Positions 32,376-41,719 of a stretch of DNA of 43,611 nucleotides are shown piece by piece; position 1 is the first letter of the stretch; the number at the start of each line of letters is the position of its first letter. Origin of the DNA: Pseudomonadota bacterium (GTDB lineage Bacteria; Desulfobacterota; SM23-61). The translations under genes were made by a program, and so were the position numbers. The stretch lies in NCBI GenBank assembly GCA_018819135.1, contig JAHJQK010000168.1, positions 1 to 43,611 of the forward strand, read 5' to 3'. The notes below the pieces were generated by a model that was not told the DNA's origin, made no database searches, and saw only the letters and a program-made list of their open reading frames with translations.

Positions 32376-34061
32376 GTGTTAGGGCTGAAGCCTTCCCAGA
32401 GCAAGAAAATTTTATCCCTGTATCACCGGAGAGTACCTCCTCAGTGGGTGGTTACTCCTGAACTCGCCCGAACCCTCTCTGAACTATCCTGGGACATCCA
32501 ACGACAAATAGCTATTTTACTGGACCGCGGAGGCAATGTAAGATATGTGGTCGTCGGCGGCCTTTTCGGGATATGGATCCCTGATCTTTCCGATTACCGC
32601 ATCGGCAGCGGCCCCCGCCTTCGGGGACTGCGCTGCTTGCATACCCACCTGAGGGGAGAACCCTTGACCCACGACGATTTCACTGACTTGGCTCTCCTGC
32701 GCTTGGACTTGATGGCTGCCATCGAAGTCCTAGACCACGGCCTGCCCGGAAAGATCTCCATGGCCAACCTGATGCCCCTTAATGAAAAAGGAGAAAATTG
32801 GCGCTGCTGGGAACCCCTCCCGGTTGCCAACTTAGAAGTGAACTGCCGGCATTTAATCCAGGCCCTGGAGGATGAATTTGCCAGAATCCAGAAAGGGCGC
32901 AAAGCCGGGGACGATCGCGACCGCGCCATTTTGGTTCATGCCTCTTCGGCACCCAAGTCTTGCATTGAGGATTCCCTGAACGAACTTTCTGATCTGGCAG
33001 ATTCGGCGGGCGCGGTGGTCCTGGATAAGATCAGCCAGCGGCGCCATCATTTCCATCCCCGGCATCTCATGGGCCGGGAAAAGTTGATGGACCTGGCGAT
33101 CCGGGCTTTTCAGCGCGGGGCGGATCTCCTGATTTTCGACCAAGAGCTAAATCCCAGCCAGATGCGCTCTATCGCGGATCTCACGGACCTCAGGGTCATT
33201 GACCGTACCCAACTGATCCTGGACATTTTCGCTCAACGCGCTCATTCCCGGGAAGGGAAGCTGAAGGTTGAACTGGCCCAGATGAAGTATCTGCTGCCCC
33301 GGTTGACCACGAAAGACAGCGGACTTTCCCGGTTGACCGGTGGCATCGGGGGGCGCGGGCCAGGTGAGACCAAACTGGAGATCGACCGCCGCAAGGTGCG
33401 CGACCGCATCCATCAGTTGAGCCGGGAGATCGAGGAAGTCAATCGCAACCGCAAGCTGCGGCGGAGTCTCCGGCAGAAGAATCAGATACCGGTGATATCC
33501 CTCATCGGGTATACCAACGCTGGAAAATCCACTTTGCTGAACGGACTGACCAAAAGCCGGGTGCATGTGGAGAAAAAACTCTTTGCGACCTTAGACCCCA
33601 CCAGTCGGCGGCTGCGCTTCCCTCGCGAAAGAAACATCCTCATCACGGATACGGTTGGTTTCCTGCGCAACCTGCCCCAAGACCTGCTGGAAGCATTTCG
33701 AGCAACGCTGGAGGAATCCAAGGAAGCCGACCTGCTTCTGCACGTGATCGACCTCAGCCACTCGCGGTTTGAAGAACAGATGGAGGCTGTGGAAAAAATT
33801 TTGGAAGAACTGGAACTGAACCGCATCCCTTTGCTCAGGGTTTTCAACAAGGCGGACAAGGTAGATCCGGTAACAGCCAACCGCCTCGGCCAGGCCTTCG
33901 GCGCGGTATGCATTTCGGCCTTGGATCCGGGAACATTCCCCCCCTTGCTGGAGAAAGTCGAGGCAAAACTTTCCCTTGCCCCAACCAGCCTCCCCGATCA
34001 ACCTGAAACAGCCTGTCATCCTCCCCTGGAGACCCAGGTTCTATCCCGAGGGGCCGTCTGA
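32376..34061 (+). CDS. hflX: GTPase HflX (start uncertain, probably upstream)
   Basis: HflX is a ribosome-splitting/associated GTPase. The product is about 561 residues. It has an extended N-terminal part, an HflX domain with GGIGGRGPGETKLE (near 320-335), a coiled linker and a G domain with GYTNAGKSTLLN, DTVGFLRNLP and NKAD. Family members start with a conserved GN-x-x-GLKPSQ block, and here its first residues (KIFGN) lie upstream of the first canonical start, GTG 32376. A strong AAAGGAGGT at 32338-32346 is eight bases before an ATC (32355) and far from the GTG. A non-canonical start at 32355 or 32364 is therefore likely. Confidence 0.9.
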   Translation: MLGLKPSQSKKILSLYHRRVPPQWVVTPELARTLSELSWDIQRQIAILLDRGGNVRYVVVGGLFGIWIPDLSDYRIGSGPRLRGLRCLHTHLRGEPLTHDDFTDLALLRLDLMAAIEVLDHGLPGKISMANLMPLNEKGENWRCWEPLPVANLEVNCRHLIQALEDEFARIQKGRKAGDDRDRAILVHASSAPKSCIEDSLNELSDLADSAGAVVLDKISQRRHHFHPRHLMGREKLMDLAIRAFQRGADLLIFDQELNPSQMRSIADLTDLRVIDRTQLILDIFAQRAHSREGKLKVELAQMKYLLPRLTTKDSGLSRLTGGIGGRGPGETKLEIDRRKVRDRIHQLSREIEEVNRNRKLRRSLRQKNQIPVISLIGYTNAGKSTLLNGLTKSRVHVEKKLFATLDPTSRRLRFPRERNILITDTVGFLRNLPQDLLEAFRATLEESKEADLLLHVIDLSHSRFEEQMEAVEKILEELELNRIPLLRVFNKADKVDPVTANRLGQAFGAVCISALDPGTFPPLLEKVEAKLSLAPTSLPDQPETACHPPLETQVLSRGAV

Positions 34062-34094
34062 AAAATCCATTTTGGAAAAGGGGGATTCAAAATC

Positions 34095-34430
34095 ATGCCT
34101 ATCTATGAATATGAAGCAACTTCTCCAGGAAGGAGCTGTAAAAAATGTGCGGCAACTTTTGAAGTCCTCCAACGCCTTTCCGACCCTCCCCTCAACTCCT
34201 GTCCCGCATGTGGCCAGGGCATAAAACGGAAAATTTCCCGATCCCGGGTAATTCTACCGGGCTCGGCCAGAGGCCGTAATGAAGTAGAACAGAAAGTGGC
34301 TGAATATGAACGGCAGGGCATGTACAGCCACGCTGCCGAACTGGCGGACAAAGAAAGCGAAAAACCCGAGAAAACCTATCTCAAAGAGCGGGCCATAGAT
34401 GACTATAGAAAAGCCGGCTACGAATTCTGA
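34095..34430 (+). CDS. FmdB-like zinc-ribbon protein
   Basis: The 111-residue protein begins MPIYEYE, the N-terminus of FmdB/CxxC-CxxC regulatory proteins. It has two Cys pairs (Cys15/Cys18 in SCKKC and a second in SCPACG near 36-39) and the FEVLQRLSDPP segment between them. The C-terminal half is an added helical charged region. Members of this family have been called regulators, but the molecular role is not established. It lies between hflX and rnr on the same strand, with GGGGGA-type purines before the ATG. Its end precedes the likely rnr start by 13 bases. Confidence 0.75.
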   Translation: MPIYEYEATSPGRSCKKCAATFEVLQRLSDPPLNSCPACGQGIKRKISRSRVILPGSARGRNEVEQKVAEYERQGMYSHAAELADKESEKPEKTYLKERAIDDYRKAGYEF

Positions 34431-34443
34431 GGAAAGGATACCC

Positions 34444-36597
34444 TTGTCAAAAAAATCCCATAAAAAAATTCTCCTCCCTTCGTTTTCACCCTCCGAAATA
34501 TTGGAAATATTTAAAGCCCCCCGCCCCCGGGCTTTCACCTTGACGGAAATTGCCCAGGCCCTTGATACGGCACCGGACCAGCGCAAAAAACTGCGTCGGA
34601 AGTTACAGGAACTGGTTGATGCGCACAAAATCGTTAAGCTTGACCGCAGGCATTACGCTCTACCTCCGCGGGCGAAGGTTATCGTCGGTCGGGTTCAGTT
34701 GCACCGGGACGGGTTCGGCTTTCTGGTACCTGAAGATGCCAGTCTTCAGGAAATTTTTTTGGGCCGGCAGGAAACCCGGAATCTGATGCATCGCGACCGG
34801 ATCGCCCTCCATCTGGGCCCAAAAGACCGGGGACGCAAGCATAGACCCCGAGCGGTAGAAGTTTTAGAGCGTGCCCATCGGCGGATTGTAGGTCGTTATA
34901 TGGCCCGGTCAAAATATGATTTCGTCATCCCCGACGACCATCGTCTGGCCCAAGAAATTCGCATCCCCAAGAAGGTCACAGGCGGAGCCCATGAAAACGA
35001 TATCGTCCTGGCGGAGATCACCCGCTATCCGACCCAGCAGGAAGGCCCGGAAGGAAGAATTCTGAAAGTCCTCGGTGCTCCTGATGACCCCCGCCTCGAC
35101 TCGGAGATTATGATTCACAAATATGACCTGCCGGACGCTTTTCCTCCGGAAGTCCTTAAAGAAGCGGGGGCCATTTCCCAAAAAATTTCTCCGGAGGGAC
35201 GTTCCGACAAAAAAGACTTGAGAAATCTGAACTTCTTTACCATTGACGGGGAGACGGCCCGCGACTTCGACGACGCCGTAGCGATTTCCCGCCTGGCAGG
35301 GGGTTTTTTCCGGCTCTGGGTCTCCATCGCCGACGTCAGCCATTATGTAAAGGAAGGATCGAGCCTGGACCAGGAAGCCATGCAGCGGGGAACAAGCGTC
35401 TATTTTCCCGAACGCGCCCTGCCCATGCTTCCACCCCGTCTTTCCACCGGAATCTGCAGTCTTAACCCGCAAGAAGACCGGTTGACCATGACCGTGGCTA
35501 TGGAATTTGACCGGCAGGGGCGGATGACCGGCGCAGAATTTTTTCCCAGTGTTATCCACAGCCGGGCCCGCCTCACCTACACCATGGTCAGAGAAATGCT
35601 TCTGAATGGCAACCAGGAATTTATTTCTCGTTATCCCTCTATTTTTGAAGACCTGCGGACCATGGCTGACCTTGGCCGGTTAATTCGCGCCCAAAGGACG
35701 GCCCGGGGTTCTATAGACTTTGACCTGCCAGAATCCCAAGTGGTCCTGGACGTCCAGGGGCAGATTGAAGAAATCGTCCGCGCGGAGCGGCACATCGGTC
35801 ACCGGATCATCGAGGAATTCATGATCGCAGCCAATGAAGCGGTAGCCGGATTTCTCACCCGGGAAAAGGTTCCTTTTGTGCAACGGGTGCACGAACCGCC
35901 AGATGAAAAGAAAATTCTTGAGTTCAAGGAATTCGTCTCCCATTTGGGGTATCGATTCATTTACAAGAAAGAACTTCATCCCCAAATTTTTCAGCGGCTT
36001 CTGGAGAAGGCCCGGGGGAAACCAGAAGAGAAATCTGTTCATTATTTGCTCCTCCGGTGCATGAAGCAGGCCCGGTATTCGGAGAAAGCACAGGGCCATT
36101 TTGCCCTGGCCTCCCCCCACTACCTGCACTTTACCTCTCCTATTCGCCGCTACCCGGACTTAGTGGTCCATCGCATTTTAAAAGAAGCGATCCCGGCCGG
36201 TAAAATGCCAGCAAAGCGCCGCCAGCGCTGGGTGAAAAAGCTTCCGCATATTGCTGAGCATTCTTCCCAGCGGGAACGCTTAGCCATGGAGGCCGAACGC
36301 GAGATCGTTGACCGCAAGAAAGTACAGTTCATGAGAGACAAGGTTGGCCAGGAATTCAATGGGTACATCTCCGGAGTCCTTCCCTTCGGCCTCTTCGTGG
36401 AGTTAGAGGACTTCGTTATAGAAGGTCTGGTCCACATGACCCGGCTTCCTAAGGATCGATACCAGTTTTTAGAAACGAAGCATACGCTCCTGGGGGAGGA
36501 CAGCAAAAAAACTTTTCGCCTGGGAAATCGAGTGAGAGTGAGGGTGGATGCGGCCAACCTGGAACGCCGACAGGTTGATTTTAGCCTCATCCAGTGA
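34444..36597 (+). CDS. rnr: Ribonuclease R (RNase II/RNB family)
   Basis: RNase R is a processive 3'-5' exoribonuclease that can degrade structured RNA. The 717-residue product has an N-terminal winged-helix (SPSEILEIFK...), two cold-shock OB domains, the RNB catalytic domain with TIDGETARDFDDAVAISR (near 265-282, catalytic Asp cluster) and the HFTSPIRRYPDLVVHR motif, and a C-terminal S1 domain ending near VDFSLIQ. The TTG at 34444 is preferred because GGAAAGG lies six bases upstream. An ATG at 34399 would overlap the FmdB-like gene by 32 bases without a ribosome-binding site. Confidence 0.92.
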   Translation: MSKKSHKKILLPSFSPSEILEIFKAPRPRAFTLTEIAQALDTAPDQRKKLRRKLQELVDAHKIVKLDRRHYALPPRAKVIVGRVQLHRDGFGFLVPEDASLQEIFLGRQETRNLMHRDRIALHLGPKDRGRKHRPRAVEVLERAHRRIVGRYMARSKYDFVIPDDHRLAQEIRIPKKVTGGAHENDIVLAEITRYPTQQEGPEGRILKVLGAPDDPRLDSEIMIHKYDLPDAFPPEVLKEAGAISQKISPEGRSDKKDLRNLNFFTIDGETARDFDDAVAISRLAGGFFRLWVSIADVSHYVKEGSSLDQEAMQRGTSVYFPERALPMLPPRLSTGICSLNPQEDRLTMTVAMEFDRQGRMTGAEFFPSVIHSRARLTYTMVREMLLNGNQEFISRYPSIFEDLRTMADLGRLIRAQRTARGSIDFDLPESQVVLDVQGQIEEIVRAERHIGHRIIEEFMIAANEAVAGFLTREKVPFVQRVHEPPDEKKILEFKEFVSHLGYRFIYKKELHPQIFQRLLEKARGKPEEKSVHYLLLRCMKQARYSEKAQGHFALASPHYLHFTSPIRRYPDLVVHRILKEAIPAGKMPAKRRQRWVKKLPHIAEHSSQRERLAMEAEREIVDRKKVQFMRDKVGQEFNGYISGVLPFGLFVELEDFVIEGLVHMTRLPKDRYQFLETKHTLLGEDSKKTFRLGNRVRVRVDAANLERRQVDFSLIQ

Positions 36598-36606
36598 TAG
36601 AAAAGA

Positions 36607-37539
36607 ATGATGGAAATTATCCGGGAAGAAAAAAATTTCCAACGCGAATTTAAAAATCCAGTCCTGACCATCGGGAATTTCGACGGGGTACACCTGGGCC
36701 ACCAGCGCATCTTCCAGCGGGTCAAGGAGAAAGCCAGCGAGATCGGCGGGGAATCTATCGTTTACACTTTTGAGCCTCATCCCGTGGAATTACTGGCCCC
36801 GGAGCGCAAGCCCCTCTTGATCACTCCCCTTAGAGAAAAACTCCGCCTGATCGAAGAAGAAGGCATCGACGTAGCTATCTGCGCCAATTTCTCCCCAAGG
36901 TTTGCCAGCCAAACGCCGGAGGATTTTGTCAAAGACATCCTTTACGATCAGATTAAAATCCGCCAGCTTTTTGTGGGGCACGACTACACCTTTGGTAAAG
37001 ACCGCCGGGGAAACATCGCCATGCTTATCAACCTCGGGAAAAAGCTCGGGTTCAACGTGGAAGTAGTTGAAGCCGTTCGGGTAGCGGGGGCGGTCGTCTC
37101 CAGCACCCGCATCCGGGAACTCGTCCAAAAGGGTGAAGTGCCGGAGGCGGCCAAAATGCTGGGCCGGAACTACCCTCTGTCCGGCAAGGTGATCCGCGGC
37201 CACGGCCGGGGCAGCAAGCAGTTAGGATTCCCCACGGCTAATTTAAAACCCGAAGGGGATCTTTTCCCCAAACCGGGGATCTACGCCACGTGGACCTATG
37301 ATGAAGGCAGGAAATATGCGGGAGTGGCCAACTTAGGATGGAACCCCACTTTCCACGACCAGAAATTTTCCATTGAAGTGCATATCCTCAATTTTGACCG
37401 GGATATCTATGGCCAGCCCTTACGGGTAGAATTTGTAGAGCGCCTGCGCGACGAAATCACTTTCCGCGGACCGGAAGAACTGATCGCCCAGATCAAAAAA
37501 GACATTTCCCAGGCGAAAAGTATTTTAAAAGTTTCTTAA
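36607..37539 (+). CDS. ribF: Bifunctional riboflavin kinase/FAD synthetase
   Basis: RibF makes FMN and FAD from riboflavin. The 310-residue product has the N-terminal FAD synthetase (nucleotidyltransferase) domain with TIGNFDGVHLGHQ and the STRIREL motif. The C-terminal riboflavin kinase domain carries GKVIRGHGRGSKQLGFPTAN (about 190-209) and the VANLGWNPTF segment. Length and domain order are normal. It starts ten bases after rnr, so the two are probably co-transcribed. Confidence 0.95.
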   Translation: MMEIIREEKNFQREFKNPVLTIGNFDGVHLGHQRIFQRVKEKASEIGGESIVYTFEPHPVELLAPERKPLLITPLREKLRLIEEEGIDVAICANFSPRFASQTPEDFVKDILYDQIKIRQLFVGHDYTFGKDRRGNIAMLINLGKKLGFNVEVVEAVRVAGAVVSSTRIRELVQKGEVPEAAKMLGRNYPLSGKVIRGHGRGSKQLGFPTANLKPEGDLFPKPGIYATWTYDEGRKYAGVANLGWNPTFHDQKFSIEVHILNFDRDIYGQPLRVEFVERLRDEITFRGPEELIAQIKKDISQAKSILKVS

Positions 37540-37579
37540 CCTTCTCCGCTGCGGGCCCTTTTTCCCCCGGAAAAATCCC

Positions 37580-37607
37580 TTGACATAACCCAAGGTCCCG
37601 TTATTAT
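37580..37607 (+). promoter_or_regulatory. Promoter of the molybdopterin oxidoreductase gene
   Basis: A perfect TTGACA (37580-37585), a 16-base spacer and TATTAT (37602-37607) lie about 50 bases before the ATG at 37659, within the ribF-oxidoreductase gap. Confidence 0.6.
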
Positions 37608-37658
37608 TTCTAAGCAGGTTTGATGATCTCGTAAAAAGGCCTTGGGGAGAGCCTGACC

Positions 37659-39890
37659 ATGAACGAGTGGAAAAAAACCTCGTGTATCCTTTGTTTCAAT
37701 AACTGTGGCCTCGAGGTTCTTACCGCGGGCAGCAAAATCTTGAAAGTCAGGTCCGACAAGGAGAATCCCCGCTCTCAGGGATACCTGTGCCGGAAAGGTG
37801 CGAACATCGCCTATTTCCAGAATAACCCGGAACGGTTGAAGTTTCCTCTGCAACGTGCTGGAGATCGCTGGGAGCGTATTTCCTGGGATCGTGCCCTCGA
37901 TGAAATTGCCGGCAGGCTGAAGGAGATCGTGCAAGCCAATGGGCCAAGGTCTGTCGCCTATATGGGAGGTGGCGGTCAGGGTTGCCATTTTGAAGCCGCT
38001 TTCGGCGTACGTTTTCTGCATGGATTGGGATCAAAAAATCATTACAGCCCCTTGGCCCAGGAACTCACCGGCTTCTTCTGGGTTATGGGTAAGGCTTTCG
38101 GCCGACAATACCTGCATCCCCTCCCGGACGTTCATAGTTCCGACTTCCTCGTTTTCTGGGGGGCCAATCCCATGGTCAGTCATGACATCCCCCGCGCCCC
38201 TCTGATCTTAAGGAACAAGAAAAAAGAGCCAGGTTCTCTTATCGCCGTAGTAGATCCGCGAAAAACGGAGACTGCCAAGCTGGCCGACATCCATCTGCAG
38301 CTAAGGCCCGGGACAGACGCTTTGCTTTTTAAGGCGATGATCAAGATCCTGTTGCATGAAGATCTCGTGAATAGGGATTATTTGGCAACAAAGGTCAACG
38401 GCTTTGAGGCCGTCCGGGGATGGTTTGATGATGTGGATGTGGATGAAAATTGTCGGGTTTGTAGCCTGGATTCCGATGCTGTCCGCAAGTTCACCCGGCT
38501 GTTTGCTACCCGCAAAACGGCCATGCGCAGTGACCTGGGCATCCTGATGGGGCGCCACAGCACTCTGAATTCCTATCTGGAATTGATCCTGCTTGCGCTG
38601 GCCGGACGCCTTGGGGTTCCAGGCGGGAATGTTTTTTTGGGCCACCTGATGCCGCTGGGATCTCATACCCCCGAGGACGACCCCCGGACTTGGAAAACCC
38701 TAATCACAGACATCCCCTTGATCATGGGCGTTTTTCCGCCCAATGTGCTGCCGGAAGAAATCAATAATGACCACCCCCAGCGCATCCGCGCCCTGATCGT
38801 CAGCGGCTCCAATCCTTTACGTTCCTACGCCGACACCACCGCCTATGAGAAGGCCTTGGCCAAGCTGGACTTGTTAGTAACCATTGAAGTAGCCATGAGT
38901 GAGACAGCGGTTCTTTCCCATTTTGTCCTGCCGGCCAAGTCCGGCTATGAGAAATGGGACGGTACCTTTTTCCAGGGGAATTACCCGGAGTACTACTTCG
39001 ACATGCGCCGACCTGTGGTCCAGGCAGATGGAAAACAGGTAGAGGAAGCCAATATTTTCATTGGACTGGCGGAAAGGCTGGGTATGATTCCGGATTACCC
39101 TGCCAAGCTTGGGGATCAGGCCCGGGACCGGGCGAGCTACGGGGTAGCGCTTATGGAATACATCCGGACCAACCCCAAGGCGACACCCTGGTTGCCCTAC
39201 ATTCTGGCCAAGACCTTGGGTGAAGAATTGGGTTCAAAAAACCTGGCCGCCCTCTGGGGGCTGCTCGCGCGGTTCCCCCTCATGCATCCCGAAGATGTCG
39301 GCCGCGCAGGATACAAGGTGGGGCCCTTCACGGGCGAAGAGATCTTCAGCAAGATTCTAAACACACCCGGCGGAGTTAAAATCGGCGTGGTGGACACGCA
39401 GAACAATCTTTCTACCCTGAAGACCCCGGATAAAAAAATCCATATCCACTTCCCCCAGATGGAATCATGGGTAAAGGAAGTAAAACCGGAGGCCGAAGAA
39501 TCAGCACTGCTGAACAGACAATATCCCCTAGTTCTCATGGCCGGAAACCACATGGAGATGGTGGCCAACACGATCATGCGTGATCCGGTCTGGAATGAGT
39601 CGAAAAGAGCCTGCACCATGCGTATACACCCGGCCGACGCGGCAGAGATCGGGATTGGGGATGGAGAAGCAGCGGTCATCGAGACCGAGGCCGGAGCGGT
39701 CACGGTTGAAGCTGAGATTACCGACACTTCATACCGAGGGCAGGTGGTCATTCCCCACGGTTTCGGCCTCGTTCACCTGGAAAAAGTGTACGGGGTCAAC
39801 GTAAACCGGCTGGCCCCAGCCAAACACCGGGACCGCCTGGCAGCAACACCATTGCACCGTTATATCCCCTGCCGGGTGCGCAAGGCGTAA
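37659..39890 (+). CDS. Molybdopterin-dependent oxidoreductase (DMSO reductase superfamily)
   Basis: The 743-residue protein is a catalytic subunit of the bis-MGD enzyme superfamily. The N-terminal 4Fe-4S site is C9-x2-C12-x3-C16 with C44 (GYLCRKG). It is followed by the pterin domains (FWGANPMVSHD, VDPRKTETAKLADIHLQLRPGTD) and a C-terminal MopB dinucleotide-binding domain (MRIHPADAAEIGIGDGE). No twin-arginine signal is visible, so it is probably cytoplasmic. The segment where formate dehydrogenases place Cys or selenocysteine reads SPLAQELTGFF, with neither residue. No electron-transfer subunit is adjacent. Its own promoter is upstream; plsY follows by 20 bases. Substrate unknown. Confidence 0.85.
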   Translation: MNEWKKTSCILCFNNCGLEVLTAGSKILKVRSDKENPRSQGYLCRKGANIAYFQNNPERLKFPLQRAGDRWERISWDRALDEIAGRLKEIVQANGPRSVAYMGGGGQGCHFEAAFGVRFLHGLGSKNHYSPLAQELTGFFWVMGKAFGRQYLHPLPDVHSSDFLVFWGANPMVSHDIPRAPLILRNKKKEPGSLIAVVDPRKTETAKLADIHLQLRPGTDALLFKAMIKILLHEDLVNRDYLATKVNGFEAVRGWFDDVDVDENCRVCSLDSDAVRKFTRLFATRKTAMRSDLGILMGRHSTLNSYLELILLALAGRLGVPGGNVFLGHLMPLGSHTPEDDPRTWKTLITDIPLIMGVFPPNVLPEEINNDHPQRIRALIVSGSNPLRSYADTTAYEKALAKLDLLVTIEVAMSETAVLSHFVLPAKSGYEKWDGTFFQGNYPEYYFDMRRPVVQADGKQVEEANIFIGLAERLGMIPDYPAKLGDQARDRASYGVALMEYIRTNPKATPWLPYILAKTLGEELGSKNLAALWGLLARFPLMHPEDVGRAGYKVGPFTGEEIFSKILNTPGGVKIGVVDTQNNLSTLKTPDKKIHIHFPQMESWVKEVKPEAEESALLNRQYPLVLMAGNHMEMVANTIMRDPVWNESKRACTMRIHPADAAEIGIGDGEAAVIETEAGAVTVEAEITDTSYRGQVVIPHGFGLVHLEKVYGVNVNRLAPAKHRDRLAATPLHRYIPCRVRKA

Positions 39891-39910
39891 AGACGGAGGC
39901 TTTAGTATTC

Positions 39911-40501
39911 ATGACCTTTTTGCTCTTAATCTTTGCCTATCTTTTGGGTTCGGTTCCTACCGGCGTGCTTCTGGCCATGGCTTTCAGTGATGTAGACCCC
40001 CGCACCCAGGGGAGCAGAAACATTGGGGCCACCAACGTGTTCCGCACGGCTGGAAAAAAATTAGGGGCCATCACGCTTTTGGGGGACATCTTGAAAGGCT
40101 TCATCCCGGTAATCATCGCCAGAGGTTATATCGATTCCTACTTTTGGGTGGGTGCTGTGGCCCTGACGGCTTTTATCGGCCATCTCTACCCTATCTTTTT
40201 AAGGTTCAAAGGGGGCAAAGGAATTGCCACTGGACTGGGTGCTTTTCTGGCCCTTGCTCCCCTGTCGGCTATCTTATCCTGCTTGATCTTCGCCGCGGTC
40301 GTTTACAGGTGGCGCTATATTTCCTTGGGCTCATTATCGGCCACTGCTGCCTTCCCTGTTTTCCTCGCCATGTTCAACCCCCATCAAATTTATATCCCCT
40401 TTGCTCTGGTCATCGGAGCCTTTATCTTTTACCGTCACCGGGAGAATATCGAACGTCTGCTGGCAGGAAGAGAATCAAAGTTTGGCTCCATCCCAGCCTG
40501 A
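39911..40501 (+). CDS. plsY: Glycerol-3-phosphate acyltransferase PlsY
   Basis: PlsY is the inner-membrane enzyme that transfers an acyl group from acyl-phosphate to glycerol-3-phosphate, the first step of phospholipid synthesis. The 196-residue product has the conserved loops LGSVPTGV, GSRNIGATNVFRTAG and RFKGGKGIATGLG, with about five membrane helices. Length is typical. GGAGG precedes the ATG by about nine bases. The glycosyltransferase gene overlaps its 3' end by 20 bases. Confidence 0.95.
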   Translation: MTFLLLIFAYLLGSVPTGVLLAMAFSDVDPRTQGSRNIGATNVFRTAGKKLGAITLLGDILKGFIPVIIARGYIDSYFWVGAVALTAFIGHLYPIFLRFKGGKGIATGLGAFLALAPLSAILSCLIFAAVVYRWRYISLGSLSATAAFPVFLAMFNPHQIYIPFALVIGAFIFYRHRENIERLLAGRESKFGSIPA

Positions 40502-41480
40502 AAAAATTTTAATCATCCACTCCGGCGGGATTGGTGACCTGCTTTTGGCCCTGCCGGCCATGCGCCTTTTGCGCCAAGCCTTTTTCCACTCTATCCTTTT
40601 TCTTATGGGGCAACCAGAAAGACTTTCGCTGGTTGCTTTTGACCTTCAGGCCCATTCCATTCAGGCCATCGACCAAGCGGGAATGGCCTATTTTTACGCC
40701 GCTGGGGGGCCTCTCCCGGAAGGGCTATCCGTTTTTTTCTCTTCCTGCGGTGCGATTCTGCTTTTTGGGAAATCAGGCAGAAAGCCCCTGGCCGAAAATT
40801 TAAAAAGGGCGGGGGCGGAACAAGTAATTTTCCTCCCTTCGTTTCCCCCGGAAGGCCTCAAGGTTCACGCCGCCGATTATCTGGTTGATTCCCTGAAAGC
40901 TCCGGGAATAGAGGGAGAAAATTCCTTCTCTCCGCTTCGCCTCCCGGAAGATGCCTTGGGTTTTGCCCGAGGTTTTTTAGGTAACTTGGGATTGAAGGAA
41001 GGAGAGCGGGTTTTAGCTATCCATCCGGGGAGTGGCAGCCCAGCGAAAAACTGGAGTCCGGAGAATTTTGCCAGGGTCGCGGATGGAATGAGCAGGCGGG
41101 CCAAAGTTCTCCTCATCTCCGGACCAGCGAACGATGGCGTTGAAGAAGTCAGAAGAGCATTGAAAAAAGCGGACTCCTTCGTCGTGGATAATCTGCCGTT
41201 GCTTCAGCTGGCCGCGTTACTTCAAACCAGCACGGCTTACCTGGGGAATGACTCGGGGATCACTCACCTGGCGGCGGCATTGGGAATACCCACGGTGGCG
41301 ATCTTCGGTCCCACCGATCCGGCCATCTGGGGCCCCCGGGGGCCGGAAGTTCGGTCCTTTTACGATAGATTTGCCTGCTCTCCATGTTCTTCCAAAGAGC
41401 GATCCGCGTGTTCCCGCTCCTGCCTAAAAGCAATTGAAGCGGTTTCCGTGATAGAAGCTTTAGCCCCTTTCTTCCAGTGA
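40482..41480 (+). CDS. Glycosyltransferase family 9 (heptosyltransferase-like)
   Basis: The 332-residue protein starts with ILIIHSGGIGDLLLALPAMR, the N-terminal motif of family 9 glycosyltransferases such as WaaC/WaaF. It has AIHPGSGSPAKNWSPENFA (near 183-201), FVVDN-type strand, and the nucleotide-sugar motif GNDSGITHLAAALGIPTVAIFGPTDP (around 263-288). The C-terminal CSPC...CSRSC cluster is common in this family. It probably adds heptose or a related sugar to lipopolysaccharide. The TTG at 40482 is the preferred start; the longer open frame from 40401 lies inside plsY and has no ribosome-binding site. Confidence 0.85.
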   Translation: MAPSQPEKILIIHSGGIGDLLLALPAMRLLRQAFFHSILFLMGQPERLSLVAFDLQAHSIQAIDQAGMAYFYAAGGPLPEGLSVFFSSCGAILLFGKSGRKPLAENLKRAGAEQVIFLPSFPPEGLKVHAADYLVDSLKAPGIEGENSFSPLRLPEDALGFARGFLGNLGLKEGERVLAIHPGSGSPAKNWSPENFARVADGMSRRAKVLLISGPANDGVEEVRRALKKADSFVVDNLPLLQLAALLQTSTAYLGNDSGITHLAAALGIPTVAIFGPTDPAIWGPRGPEVRSFYDRFACSPCSSKERSACSRSCLKAIEAVSVIEALAPFFQ

Positions 41481-41487
41481 GGAATCA

Positions 41488-41719
41488 ATGATCTGCTTTC
41501 AAGGGAAAAGGAAGTTCTGCTTTACCTGAGCCCCAAGAATATTTTAAGGCTCAACGTTTTCATTTCTGCCTGTACTGCTACCGACTGAAAGCTTTCTTAT
41601 TAGAGACTGTTCCGACTGTTCCAATAAAACAGTTAGGGAAAAAGAATTTAGGAAAAGTTCCTTTGAGAGTAAGTAAAGATCCGGGTGGGCTGGCTATTTT
41701 AAGAGGATTTGATAGATGA
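41488..41719 (+). pseudogene. Frameshifted small zinc-ribbon gene
   Basis: An ATG eight bases after the glycosyltransferase stop, with GAGGA in front, begins MICFQGKRKFCFT and meets TGA at 41527. One base on, the shifted frame from 41528 reads EPQEYFKAQRFHFCLYC for 63 codons to TGA at 41717. A single missing base would restore CFTC-EPQEYF...CLYC, a four-Cys zinc ribbon of about 77 residues. Either the gene is broken or the sequence has an indel error. The 3' end overlaps the convergent small ORF at 41694-41840 by 26 bases. Confidence 0.4.
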
